DNA from: Streptomyces sp. NBC_01306
Lineage (GTDB): Bacteria; Actinomycetota; Actinomycetes; Streptomycetales; Streptomycetaceae
Assembly (NCBI RefSeq): GCF_026340465.1
Contig: NZ_JAPEPC010000001.1
Coordinates: 4,512,001-4,576,000, forward strand
Direction: 5' to 3'
Length of the DNA: 64,000 bases
Made by a program: the position numbers and the translations under genes. Below, one piece after another: positions 34,167-42,470 of the stretch; within the stretch, counting starts at the first letter, position 1; each line of letters begins with the position of its first letter. The notes beneath the pieces are model-generated. The model was given only the letters and a program-made list of their open reading frames with translations. It had not been told where the DNA came from and ran no database searches.

Positions 34167-35215
34167 CGGGACCGGCACCGGCACTCACGCGAACGGGGGC
34201 CGCGAGCCGGCTGGCCGCGGCCGCCCGGGCCGTCGACGCCCCGGGCATCGTGATCGCGGTGAGCCACCGTGGCCACCGCACGGTCCACTGCGGGGGCAGC
34301 GCCCCTCCGCAGGCCGTCCCGCGCGACCAGCAGCGGTACGAGATCGGCTCGGCGTCGAAGACGTTCACCGGCCTCCTCCTCGCGGAACTCGTGGGCACCG
34401 GCCGCCTCTCCTACGACGACGTGGCGGCCCACCACCTGGCGCCGGGACGGACGCCGGAATCCGCCCCCGGGAACCCGGCGACCCTGCGGCACCTGATCAC
34501 GCACACCGCCGGGCTGCCCGCGCTGCCGGCCGACTTCTACCCGCAGGCGGTCCGGCACTGGTCGACCGACCCGTACGGGGGCTACCCGGCCGAACGCGTC
34601 GTGGCCGCCTACCTCCGTGCCCGGCCCCGCCACCGCCCGGGCACCCGCTGGCACTACTCCAACTTCGGCGCATCGGTCCTGGGCCACACCCTCACCGCCG
34701 CGACGGCCACCCCGTGGGAGGAGCTGATCGCCCACCACGTCCTGGCCCCGCTCGGCCTGACCGGCACCCGCCTGCACCCGGAGGGCGCGTACGGGCCGGG
34801 CGCCGACGCCACGGGGCACCGGCCGGACGGCAGCACTCCCGTACCGGGTCTGGCCATGGGCGGCTTCCAGCCCGCAGGCGCCGTACGAGCGACCCCCGGA
34901 GACCTCCTGACCTACCTGGAAGCACACCTGGACCCGGCAGGCAGCCCGCTGGAGACCGCCCTCCGCACGATCCGCCGGCCCGTGCTCCGCCGTGGGCTGG
35001 GGCACCGCCACCTCCACACGCTCACCTGGTTCCAACACCCTTCGCCGCAAGGGCCGTTGTACTTCCACGCGGGCGCCACCACCGGCCAGCAGGCCTTCCT
35101 CGGCTTCCGGCCCGCCACTCATACGGCGGTGGTGGCCGTGACCACCCGCCGTATCCGCCTCAGGGACACATTCATCGCGACGGCGTACGGACTGCTCAGC
35201 GAGGAGCCGGGCTGA
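34163..35215 (+). CDS. Serine hydrolase of the class C beta-lactamase/PBP fold
   Basis: 350 residues, no signal peptide. Catalytic S-x-x-K is SASK (Ser63, Lys66), the second motif YSN is at 165-167 (RWHYSNFG), and the third is an HAG triad late in the chain (FHAGATTG). Family members are D-Ala-D-Ala peptidases, esterases, and some peptide-tailoring enzymes. As the fifth gene of the coupled operon, and probably cytoplasmic, a peptidase or esterase acting on the operon's peptide is more plausible than antibiotic resistance. Confidence 0.8.
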   Translation: MTGPAPALTRTGAASRLAAAARAVDAPGIVIAVSHRGHRTVHCGGSAPPQAVPRDQQRYEIGSASKTFTGLLLAELVGTGRLSYDDVAAHHLAPGRTPESAPGNPATLRHLITHTAGLPALPADFYPQAVRHWSTDPYGGYPAERVVAAYLRARPRHRPGTRWHYSNFGASVLGHTLTAATATPWEELIAHHVLAPLGLTGTRLHPEGAYGPGADATGHRPDGSTPVPGLAMGGFQPAGAVRATPGDLLTYLEAHLDPAGSPLETALRTIRRPVLRRGLGHRHLHTLTWFQHPSPQGPLYFHAGATTGQQAFLGFRPATHTAVVAVTTRRIRLRDTFIATAYGLLSEEPG

Positions 35216-35250
35216 GCCCCGACTGAGAATCCCACCCGCATACAGCCTTC

Positions 35251-35286
35251 TTGATGCAGTCGATGCAGTTGATGCACTTGATGCAG
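35251..35286. repeat. Four 9-bp tandem repeats (TTGATGCAG)
   Basis: TTGATGCAG, TCGATGCAG, TTGATGCAC and TTGATGCAG follow directly at 35251, 35260, 35269 and 35278. A frame through them would encode a three-residue repeat, but no ribosome site or homologous protein supports translation. Confidence 0.75.
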
Positions 35287-35594
35287 CTGCGGCTGCACTT
35301 GCAACAATTCCTGGAAACGGGCCGGTTGAGGAACACCGGGATTCGGGTGATCGCGGCCGACCGCGAGGATCAAGCCGAAATGGCCGATGGCCGGTCCTTC
35401 CCATGCCGAAAATGGCCGATGGGCCGACGGCCGGGCCCATCTGGGGGCGAGGTACCGGCTATCTGATTTCTGCTCGCAAAGAGATCCAGATCCTTGAGCC
35501 CCGCTTTCGGATCATCCGTGTGCGGGCCCTTCCGCTCACGAATCGCTGGTCCCCATCGCCGGTTCCCTGGCCGCCTATTGGTGCTCGGGTGTCG

Positions 35595-35619
35595 GTAACC
35601 TCCACCATGCGGAGGTTAC
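35595..35619. promoter_or_regulatory. 9-bp perfect inverted repeat (operator candidate)
   Basis: GTAACCTCC (35595-35603) and GGAGGTTAC (35611-35619) are exact complements around 7 bp. It lies 105 bp upstream of the orphan winged-helix gene, and TAGTGT (35644-35649) just beyond could be a -10. It may be an autoregulatory site or a hairpin in the leader. Confidence 0.55.
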
Positions 35620-35723
35620 TTTCCGAACTTGCACCATCACGTGTAGTGTTTGGCGCGCCGCTGTCGACGCGGCCGCATTCCGTGAACGTCTGCTCTGCAC
35701 GCCCCGATGGGAATGAGTAGCCA

Positions 35724-36278
35724 ATGTCCACAGGCACTTTCACAGCACACGGTCCGAACAGGACTGGATGGCACACTGTGTCAGGTCGCCCGCCGACTGA
35801 CCCGGCGGTGACCGTCGAACCGATTTCCCATGGGCGATGGATGCTCGCGGCTCAGGGGTATGTCCCCGTCTCGGTGCGCCAGACATCCTCAGAGGTCCAT
35901 CTCGTGTTTGCGCCCTCCCCGGAATCGGAGGCCATTCCCGGGTACATGGCTGAAAGAGCCGAATCGGCCGCACCCCCGGAATCCCTTACGGACCCCGTCC
36001 AAGTCGACCATGGTGCCCGCACGGTGCACGTAGCGGGGCGTCAACTCGAACTCCCCAAGCTGGAGTTCGACCTGCTGGCCTATTTCATTTCGCGGCCGCT
36101 CCACGTCCACGCACGCCATCAGCTCATCGCTGCGCTCTGGCCCGATTCAGCAGGCAGCGAGCGCACGGTGGACGTGCATGTCGCCCGTCTGCGCCGGCGC
36201 CTCGGCCCGCAGTACCGAAAGGTCATCGCGACGGTCGTCGGCGTGGGCTACAAGTACGTTCCGGCCCTCGCGGGGTAG
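35724..36278 (+). CDS. Orphan OmpR/PhoB-type winged-helix DNA-binding protein
   Basis: 184 residues with no receiver domain. Residues about 90-182 form a Trans_reg_C winged helix: VHVAGRQLELPKLEFDLLAYF, the recognition region RTVDVHVARLRRRLG, and the wing end VIATVVGVGYKYVP. The N-terminal 90 residues are unlike known sensor domains (GRWMLAAQGYVPVSV, VHLVFAPSPESE). It lies just downstream of the peptide operon on the same strand, separated by about 500 bp with its own operator-like repeat. It may regulate that operon. Confidence 0.82.
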   Translation: MSTGTFTAHGPNRTGWHTVSGRPPTDPAVTVEPISHGRWMLAAQGYVPVSVRQTSSEVHLVFAPSPESEAIPGYMAERAESAAPPESLTDPVQVDHGARTVHVAGRQLELPKLEFDLLAYFISRPLHVHARHQLIAALWPDSAGSERTVDVHVARLRRRLGPQYRKVIATVVGVGYKYVPALAG

Positions 36279-36329
36279 CGAAGGCCGGGCGCGGAGGCTT
36301 GTGCCGGCGGCAGGTGCGGCGGCCCCCGG

Positions 36330-37280
36330 CTACCGGCCCTGCCCGCGCCGCCGCGCGGACGCCGCCGCCCTGGTGAGGAACGGGGGCAGGACGTTCGCCG
36401 CGAACCGGTGCAGCGGTGGGTGGCTGCGGGATGCCGTGCCCGGGCCGGCTGTGCGGGCTGTCGCGGTGCGCGAGGGCGCGCGATGGCGGGAGACGGGCTG
36501 TGGCGGGAGCTGGGCCTTCTTGCCGCTGATGCGGATGAGCGGTTCGCCCGCGACGGACTCCTCCCCGTGCCAGAGGTCCTTACGGGTCGCGAGCCAGGCC
36601 GCCAGCTCGGTGCGCAGGGCGGTGGGGTCGCCCCAGGTCCCGTAGAGCTTGGTGCCGGTGATGCAGAGGACGTGCAGCCCCCCGCTGGTCACGGCCTGCC
36701 AGGCCGCTGCGGCGACGCCGGGGCAGTGCTCGGCGCGGAAGTCGTCCAGCACGACGACGCCGTACGGCTTCAGCGCGGCCCGGGCCGTCGCGATGTCCGC
36801 GTGGACGTGTTCGTACAGATGCGAGGCGTCGACATGTACGAAGCGGCAGCTGCCGTCGGCCACCTGGCCGGGCACCATCGATGACAGGCCCTGCAGGACG
36901 GTCGGCAACTCGTCGTGGAAGGACAGGTAGTTCGCCTCGAACGCCCGCCGGGTGAGCGTGGAGTACGACTTGGCCATCTCGGCGCCGTTCGCGGAGTCGT
37001 CGGCGGGGGCGTCGAACAGGTCGCAGACGGTGAAGCGTTCACCGGGGCGCAGATAGGAACCGGTGAAGATCGCGCTCTTCCCCAGATACGCACCCACTTC
37101 CAGCAGATCGCCCGCCTCGGCGAGGCCCTTCTGCCGGGTCAGGAGCCAGTCGAAGAGCAACTGGTCCGCCGCGAAGAACCACCCCTTCACCTCGTCCAGC
37201 CCGGCGGGGGCCGGAAGCTGCTCGGTGCCGTCCGAAGGCGTGCCGTCCGAAGGCGTTGCGCCGGGTGTGCTGCTGGTCAT
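36330..37280 (-). CDS. Class I SAM-dependent methyltransferase (Methyltransf_24-like)
   Basis: 316 residues. SAM-binding Rossmann motif DLLEVGAYLGKSAIF near 58-72, TVCDLFDAP acidic strand end near 83-91, FVHVDASHLYEHV near 146-158, and VVLDDF near 174-179. The N-terminal TPSDGTPSDGTEQ is a small direct repeat and the C-terminus is basic. ATG at 37280; the longer frame to 37463 lacks support. Substrate unknown; such enzymes modify small molecules or sugars. It is convergent with the winged-helix gene. Confidence 0.8.
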   Translation of the reverse strand: MTSSTPGATPSDGTPSDGTEQLPAPAGLDEVKGWFFAADQLLFDWLLTRQKGLAEAGDLLEVGAYLGKSAIFTGSYLRPGERFTVCDLFDAPADDSANGAEMAKSYSTLTRRAFEANYLSFHDELPTVLQGLSSMVPGQVADGSCRFVHVDASHLYEHVHADIATARAALKPYGVVVLDDFRAEHCPGVAAAAWQAVTSGGLHVLCITGTKLYGTWGDPTALRTELAAWLATRKDLWHGEESVAGEPLIRISGKKAQLPPQPVSRHRAPSRTATARTAGPGTASRSHPPLHRFAANVLPPFLTRAAASARRRGQGR

Positions 37281-37463
37281 GAGGGATCCGTTCGGAGATC
37301 GCTGAACCCGCCAGTACGTGTGCGTCGGGCGCCGGACACGCCACGCTCCGGGTTCGGCGGGCCGCGCCGGTTGCCGGAGAGCCTGGTAGCTGCCGGTGTC
37401 GCCGCGGTGAGATCCACCCGTCCGCCCCGTGAATGGGCGGTGCAAGGTCCGGTCACCCTTCAC

Positions 37464-39971
37464 TCAACCTGTTGTCCGCCTGGCAGAACTGACCACCGTG
37501 GCGACTCCGCTCCCCACGGCCGGTGTTGCGGCGGAGAGCGGTGGTCCTGCGGCTGCCGTCGACGCAGCAGCTGCCCGTCCGGGTCCCCGGCGCCGCACCC
37601 TCCGTACGACCGCCGCCCCCACCAGCAGCGCCAGCGCCAGGCCCCCCACCGCTGACCCGATCCGCAGTCCGGGCGGGCGGAAAGTGCAGCTCACGGCTGT
37701 CGCGTTGCCGGTCAGGGGGACCGCTACCAGGCCCAGGTACGAGCGCGCCGGGTGGTCGGCCCCGTGGCCCGTGCGGCACTGCCAGCCGGAGATGCGGGGC
37801 ATCGCGAATACCGCCGTTCCCCTGGACCCCGGCGGGAGCTGGGCCCGTACCGCGTCGTCCGTGACCCGGACCGATGTCGCGCCCGTCTCCGTCAGATGGC
37901 GTACCGCCGTGGCCAGTTCCGTGCGGGACAGGCAGCCCGTCCTGCCGTGCGGGTGCGGGGTGACGGCCACGCCGCCCGGCGCCCGGCCCATCGGCTGGAG
38001 TGCCGCGCGCCGGCCCCGCTGTCCGCCGCGCAGCTCCACCGGTTCGCCACTGCCCAGCCGGACGAAGCCCGTGAAGTCCGGTGCCGAGTAGAAGACGTCG
38101 GTGCCGGCCGGGCACCTGTCCGCGTCTGTGTACACGTGCGCGCCCAGCAGGAGTTCCTGGTTCCGGAACGGGGAGCGTCCGAAGTGCGGTACCGGGCCGG
38201 GCGGCCGTACGGTCACCAGCGGAGGCGCGGCCTCCCGCGTCACTGTTACCGCTCCGGCGCCCTTCCGGCCCGGCGCCGACCGTACCCGCGCGCCCACCGA
38301 GAAGATCGCGTCCGTCACCGGGTTGTCCAGCGACTGCATACTCCGGCCGCGCGAGGTCCAGCCGGCCCCGAGCGCGGCCATCGTCCGGGTGTACGGGTCC
38401 GGCGTCATGCTGCTGTAGTACGAACCGCCCTCCCCGCCGACCAGCAACGGGTCGTTCCCGGTGGTCTGTTCACGCCCCGGGTCGGTGCGGTAGCGCGGCC
38501 AGTCGTCGGCCCCGGCGACCGCCGCCGCCTCCTCGTCCAGGTGGCGGCCCCAGGGCGCGTAGTCGTCGAGCCGGTGGATCTTGACCCGGTCCGCGTACGC
38601 CGTCGTCGCGGCCGCCTGTCCCGCCTGCGCCCCCACCAGCAGCAGCGCGGCGACAACCGGCTGCCAGCGGTGGGCCCGCACCCGCCCCGCCCTCCCCAGC
38701 AGCACAAGACCGCCCACCGCCGCGGCCAGGCCGAGACCGAGGAGCGGATACGTATATACAGTCACCGTCCGCGAGAGGGCCGCGAAGGACGCCCCCGCCG
38801 CGAGCACCGCCGCCCCGCCGGTCAGGGCCCGGCCGCCCGGCACCCCGTACGAGAGCGCTGTCCAGGCCGCGATCACCAGCAGGCCGCTCAGGACGAACGT
38901 CTGCCGGTACGGGCTGCCGTTCGGTGTCGCGAACACATGCCAGATCAGATGCGTGGGCTTCCACTGCATCGACAGCGCGACCAGCACCACGAGCCCCGTC
39001 CACGCGGCCCGTTCCCGGCGCGGCACCGCCCGGTGGAAGGCCAGCGCGCAGACCAGCAGCAGGGTGCCCGCGCCGAGGAACAGCGCGGGCGTGGAGAAGC
39101 TGTAGGTGGCGGGGAGCGTGCGCGCGAACACATCCGTCCAGGAGGCGGGTGCGAAGTTCCGGGTCCAGCCCGGGTACGCGTGCCGGGTCCCGAGGAAGAC
39201 CGTGAAGAGGAGCGGCGCGGCGAGGCCGATGCCGAGCAGGACCGTCCCGGCCGCCCGCAGCAGCACCCGGACCGGCCGGTGCGCCCCCGCCGCCTCTCCC
39301 TTCACCAGCAGCAGCCGGACCAGCAGCACCAGCGCCGCCCCGATCGTCGCCATGTACGCGGTGTAGAAGTTCGCGGTCCAGGCGAGCGCGACGACCACCG
39401 GCCCCAGCAGCGGTCTGCGCCCGCCCCGCACCCACTCGCCGACCAGGCACAGCAGCGGGAAGGCGACAAGACCGTCCAGCCACATCAGGTTGTACGAGGC
39501 CTCCAGGACCGACCAGCCGCAGAGCGCGTACGACGCGCCGAGCAGCCCGGCCGCCCACCAGCGGCCGGGCCGCAGGGTGAGCAGCAGCGAGGTCATCGCC
39601 GCCGCGGCCGCCGCCATCTTGAGCAGCGTGACCAGATACACCGCGAGGTCGATCCGGTCCTTCGGGAAGGCCGCCACCAGCAGCGCGAACGGGCTGCTCA
39701 GATATGTCCCCAGGTCCGGCAGGAAGGACGTGCCGTACCCCGACTGCCAGTTGAGCAGCAGCCCGCCGTGCGCACTGCCGTGCAGCAGATCCTGGAGGTG
39801 GGCGTGGAAGGGGATGTACTGGTTGCCCAGGTCGCTGATGCTCCGGTGGCGCGGACCGTAGGGGTAGATACGGGCGGCGGCATCCCCGGTGCACACGGCC
39901 AGTACGGTGAGCAGCGTGGCCAGTACGGTGGCGCGGAGACGGGGCGTCACTGCCGGACGGCGGGGTTTCAT
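37464..39971 (-). CDS. YfhO-family multi-pass membrane protein
   Basis: 835 residues. About a dozen membrane helices through residue 470, then a large outside domain (about 470-760) and a last helix (about 770-790). The N-terminal loop with SISDLGNQYIPFHAHL and WQSGYGTSFLPDLGTY matches YfhO proteins, a GT-C-like family involved in glycosylating lipoteichoic acid or other wall polymers. The ATG at 39971 is chosen; a GTG at 40025 is an alternative with equal support. It is divergent from the GtrA gene, which also handles lipid-linked sugars. Confidence 0.82.
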   Translation of the reverse strand: MKPRRPAVTPRLRATVLATLLTVLAVCTGDAAARIYPYGPRHRSISDLGNQYIPFHAHLQDLLHGSAHGGLLLNWQSGYGTSFLPDLGTYLSSPFALLVAAFPKDRIDLAVYLVTLLKMAAAAAAMTSLLLTLRPGRWWAAGLLGASYALCGWSVLEASYNLMWLDGLVAFPLLCLVGEWVRGGRRPLLGPVVVALAWTANFYTAYMATIGAALVLLVRLLLVKGEAAGAHRPVRVLLRAAGTVLLGIGLAAPLLFTVFLGTRHAYPGWTRNFAPASWTDVFARTLPATYSFSTPALFLGAGTLLLVCALAFHRAVPRRERAAWTGLVVLVALSMQWKPTHLIWHVFATPNGSPYRQTFVLSGLLVIAAWTALSYGVPGGRALTGGAAVLAAGASFAALSRTVTVYTYPLLGLGLAAAVGGLVLLGRAGRVRAHRWQPVVAALLLVGAQAGQAAATTAYADRVKIHRLDDYAPWGRHLDEEAAAVAGADDWPRYRTDPGREQTTGNDPLLVGGEGGSYYSSMTPDPYTRTMAALGAGWTSRGRSMQSLDNPVTDAIFSVGARVRSAPGRKGAGAVTVTREAAPPLVTVRPPGPVPHFGRSPFRNQELLLGAHVYTDADRCPAGTDVFYSAPDFTGFVRLGSGEPVELRGGQRGRRAALQPMGRAPGGVAVTPHPHGRTGCLSRTELATAVRHLTETGATSVRVTDDAVRAQLPPGSRGTAVFAMPRISGWQCRTGHGADHPARSYLGLVAVPLTGNATAVSCTFRPPGLRIGSAVGGLALALLVGAAVVRRVRRRGPGRAAAASTAAAGPPLSAATPAVGSGVATVVSSARRTTG

Positions 39972-40089
39972 GCCCCGAATATGGCAGCGAATACGCGGAA
40001 TTGGCCTGGAATATGGTGAGTTCACTCAGCCGTCGCCGGGATTTCACCGAGAGCCGGGCAGGGCCGCCGGATCAGGAGCGCGTACGCAG

Positions 40090-40542
40090 ATGAACACCGC
40101 ACGGTTGGCCTCCACCGCGAAGCTGGGCCAGCTGGTCCGCTTCGCGCTCGTCGGCGTGGTGAACACCGGCACGTACTACGGCTGTTACCTGCTTCTGCTC
40201 ACACGGCTCCCGTACCTCGCCGCGCACACCATCGCCTTCTGCCTCAGCATGGTCGGCTCCTTCTTCATGAACGCCCGGTTCACCTACCGGATCCGGCCGA
40301 CCTGGCGGAAGTTCCTGCTCTTCCCGCTGACCAACGCGGCCAATTTCGCGATCACCACCGGCGGGGTGTACCTGCTGGTGGACGTGGCCCGCCTCAGTGC
40401 CGGCTACGCGCCACTGATCGCGGCGGCGGCAGCCATTCCGCTCACTTTTGTCATCTCGCGGACGATCATGCTCCGCCCCGACAACCGGGAAGCTCCTGAA
40501 TCGTTGGTCGAACCAGTGGCCCCCGCCACGCCAAATGCCTAA
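40090..40542 (+). CDS. GtrA-family membrane protein
   Basis: 150 residues with four hydrophobic helices (about 15-35, 40-60, 78-100, 108-128). The start LGQLVRFALVGVVNTGTYYGCY and the SFFMNARFTYR loop are classical GtrA. Family members move lipid-linked sugars or act as small wall-polysaccharide flippases. Placement opposite YfhO supports a shared role in cell-wall sugar decoration. Confidence 0.88.
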   Translation: MNTARLASTAKLGQLVRFALVGVVNTGTYYGCYLLLLTRLPYLAAHTIAFCLSMVGSFFMNARFTYRIRPTWRKFLLFPLTNAANFAITTGGVYLLVDVARLSAGYAPLIAAAAAIPLTFVISRTIMLRPDNREAPESLVEPVAPATPNA

Positions 40543-40654
40543 CATCGATCAACGCAAGGCCTTGTGCTCCCACGCGTCGCCCGACCGCCATCCCTCACGG
40601 AGGCGCCGGGCGCCGCACCAAAGTTTGCACAGACTCGCCCGCCAGGAGGCTCCT

Positions 40655-41326
40655 TTGCACCGCCGCCGTCGCACTGCGCTCTCCGTATCCGCCGCGCTCG
40701 TCGCCGCAGCCCCGCTTCTCGCCGCCTGCGGCAGCCAGCCCCATCCGGGCGCCGCGGCCGTCGTGGGCAAGGACCGGATCACGGTCGCCGCCCTCCAGAC
40801 GCAGGTGAACGACGTACGCGCCGCGCAGAACAAGTCCCCGCAGGCCGCCGAGCTGATCAGGAGCAGCAACAACCTCAGCGGCATGAAGCTCGGCAACATG
40901 ATCTTCGACCGGGTGCTCGCGAAAGCAGCGGCGGACGCCGGGGCGAAGGTCACCCGCAAGGACATCCAGGACGCACGCGCCCAGCTGGTCAAGCAGGCGG
41001 GCAGCGAGCAGCGGCTCCAGCAGGTCTACCTCCAGCAGAACGGCATCGCCCCCGGCCAGATCGACCAGGCGCTCCAGGAGCAGGTCACCGCGTCGAAGCT
41101 GGCCGAGAAGCTGGGCGCGTCGCTCAGCACTCCGCAGGGCCAGAGCGCCGTGCTCCAGGCGATGATGAAGACGTCCAAGGCGATGGGCGTGGACGTCAAT
41201 CCGCGTTACGGGGTCTGGGACGTCAAGAAGAGCCAGCTCGGTCCGTACAAGACGCCGTGGATCACCCAGGTCACCAAGGAACAGGCCGCACCGTCCGCCG
41301 GAACCGGAGTCAGTGCGGCGGGGTAG
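40655..41326 (+). CDS. SurA N-domain-like lipoprotein (putative chaperone)
   Basis: 223 residues. TTG start at 40655 with a perfect AGGAGG 5 bp before. Signal peptide with Arg cluster and lipobox LLAAC (Cys near 24), so it is attached outside the membrane. The body resembles the SurA N-terminal helical chaperone domain (AAVVGKDRITVAALQTQVNDVR; ASKLAEKLGASLS; ending VDVNPRYGVWD) but has no rotamase domain. MazG follows after 9 bp. Likely helps fold secreted proteins. Confidence 0.85.
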   Translation: MHRRRRTALSVSAALVAAAPLLAACGSQPHPGAAAVVGKDRITVAALQTQVNDVRAAQNKSPQAAELIRSSNNLSGMKLGNMIFDRVLAKAAADAGAKVTRKDIQDARAQLVKQAGSEQRLQQVYLQQNGIAPGQIDQALQEQVTASKLAEKLGASLSTPQGQSAVLQAMMKTSKAMGVDVNPRYGVWDVKKSQLGPYKTPWITQVTKEQAAPSAGTGVSAAG

Positions 41327-41335
41327 TTTCGACGG

Positions 41336-42412
41336 GTGACCGCTGAAAACACCCCTGATAACACCCCCGGCAACACCCGCGCCGCTGCCGCGCCCGCCCC
41401 CGCCGTCGTTCCCGAGGCGCTCGACGCGCCCGGCCGGGTCGTGCTGCTCACCACCAGCCACCGGGTCGCGCCGGGGCTGCTGTCCTGGCCGGCCTGGCAG
41501 CTGCTGCACACGGCGGACCGGGTGCTCTGTGTGGACACCGAGCACCCGCAGCTGCCGTATCTGCGCGAGGCGGGGGTGACCGTCGAGCACGCGGCGCCCA
41601 ACGCGCACCAACTGGTCGAGGAGTGCGCGGGCGGCCGCACGGTCGTCGTCCTCCCGTCGGGCGAGGGCGACCAGCAGCTGACCGACGGTCTGGCCAGGCT
41701 CGCGGGCAGCGGCCGGGTGCGGATGCCGGACCTGGAGCTGCTGCCCGGGTCGTACGATCTGCCGGGCGCGCGCCTGCTCGACCTGGTGCAGGTGATGGAC
41801 CGGGTACGGCGCGAGTGCCCGTGGACCTCCCAGCAGACCCACCGGGGGCTCGCCAAGTACCTGATCGAGGAGGCGTACGAACTCGTCGAGGCGATCGAGG
41901 ACGGCGACCGGGACGAACTGCGCGAGGAGCTGGGGGACGTCCTGCTCCAGGTCGTCTTCCACGCGCGGATCGCGCAGGAGGGCACCGGGGAAGAAGGGGA
42001 CGAGCCCTTCTCGATCGACGACGTCGCGGGCGGCCTGGTCGAGAAACTGATCCACCGCCACCCGCATGTGTTCGGCGACGAGACGGCGGAGACCGCCGAG
42101 GACGTCCACGCCCACTGGAACCGCACCAAGGCGATCGAGAAGCAGCGGGAGTCGGTGACGGACGGCGTCCCGGTCGGTCAGCCGGCCCTCGCACTCGCGG
42201 CGAAACTGACCTCGCGGGTGCGCGGCTCGGAGCTCGACGTACCGCTGCCGGCAGGGGAGGGCGTCGGCTACCAGTTGCTCGCCCTGGCCGCGAGCGCGGA
42301 GGCGGCGGGCACGGACCCGGAGGCCGCGCTGCGCGCCGCGGCGCGGGCGTACCGGGACGCGATCCGGGCCGCGGAGAAGGCACAGCGCGGTACGGCTCCC
42401 GTCGAGGAGTGA
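41336..42412 (+). CDS. mazG: Nucleoside triphosphate pyrophosphohydrolase MazG
   Basis: 358 residues from a GTG start. The N-terminal about 140 residues are a remnant tetrapyrrole-methylase-like domain as in YabN-type fusions; the MazG core spans about 155-340 with the metal-binding EEAYELVEAI and EELGDVLLQVVFHARIA (paired E-x2-E and E-x2-D motifs), and RHPHVFGDE. It hydrolyses non-canonical NTPs to NMP and pyrophosphate. Its last codons and stop lie in the first copy of a 47-bp duplication whose second copy supplies the P450 start. Confidence 0.92.
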   Translation: MTAENTPDNTPGNTRAAAAPAPAVVPEALDAPGRVVLLTTSHRVAPGLLSWPAWQLLHTADRVLCVDTEHPQLPYLREAGVTVEHAAPNAHQLVEECAGGRTVVVLPSGEGDQQLTDGLARLAGSGRVRMPDLELLPGSYDLPGARLLDLVQVMDRVRRECPWTSQQTHRGLAKYLIEEAYELVEAIEDGDRDELREELGDVLLQVVFHARIAQEGTGEEGDEPFSIDDVAGGLVEKLIHRHPHVFGDETAETAEDVHAHWNRTKAIEKQRESVTDGVPVGQPALALAAKLTSRVRGSELDVPLPAGEGVGYQLLALAASAEAAGTDPEAALRAAARAYRDAIRAAEKAQRGTAPVEE

Positions 42413-42470
42413 CCGACCGGGGCGCGGAGAGGGCGCAGGGCGGTACGGCTACCGTCGAGGAGTGACCGAC
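42371..42470 (+). repeat. 47-bp imperfect tandem duplication at the mazG/P450 junction
   Basis: Segment 42371-42417 recurs at 42424-42470 with a few substitutions. Both end GTCGAGGAGTGACCGAC. In copy 1 the TGA ends mazG; in copy 2 the GTG one base earlier starts the P450 gene with its GAGGA site. Copy 1 thus contains the same site and start, out of use. Confidence 0.8.

Larger units (their letters stand above)
35216..35723. other. 508-bp intergenic region with repeats and an operator-like palindrome
   Basis: No supported gene. It holds the 9-bp tandem repeats at 35251-35286, a GATGGCC-rich patch around 35380-35430, and the inverted repeat at 35595-35619. Base composition is lower in GC than the surrounding genes. 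Confidence 0.6.

Noticed and set aside
35119..35373. Small minus-strand frame through the 9-bp repeats
   Set aside because: It overlaps the hydrolase gene's end, has no ribosome site, and owes its open frame to the repeat.
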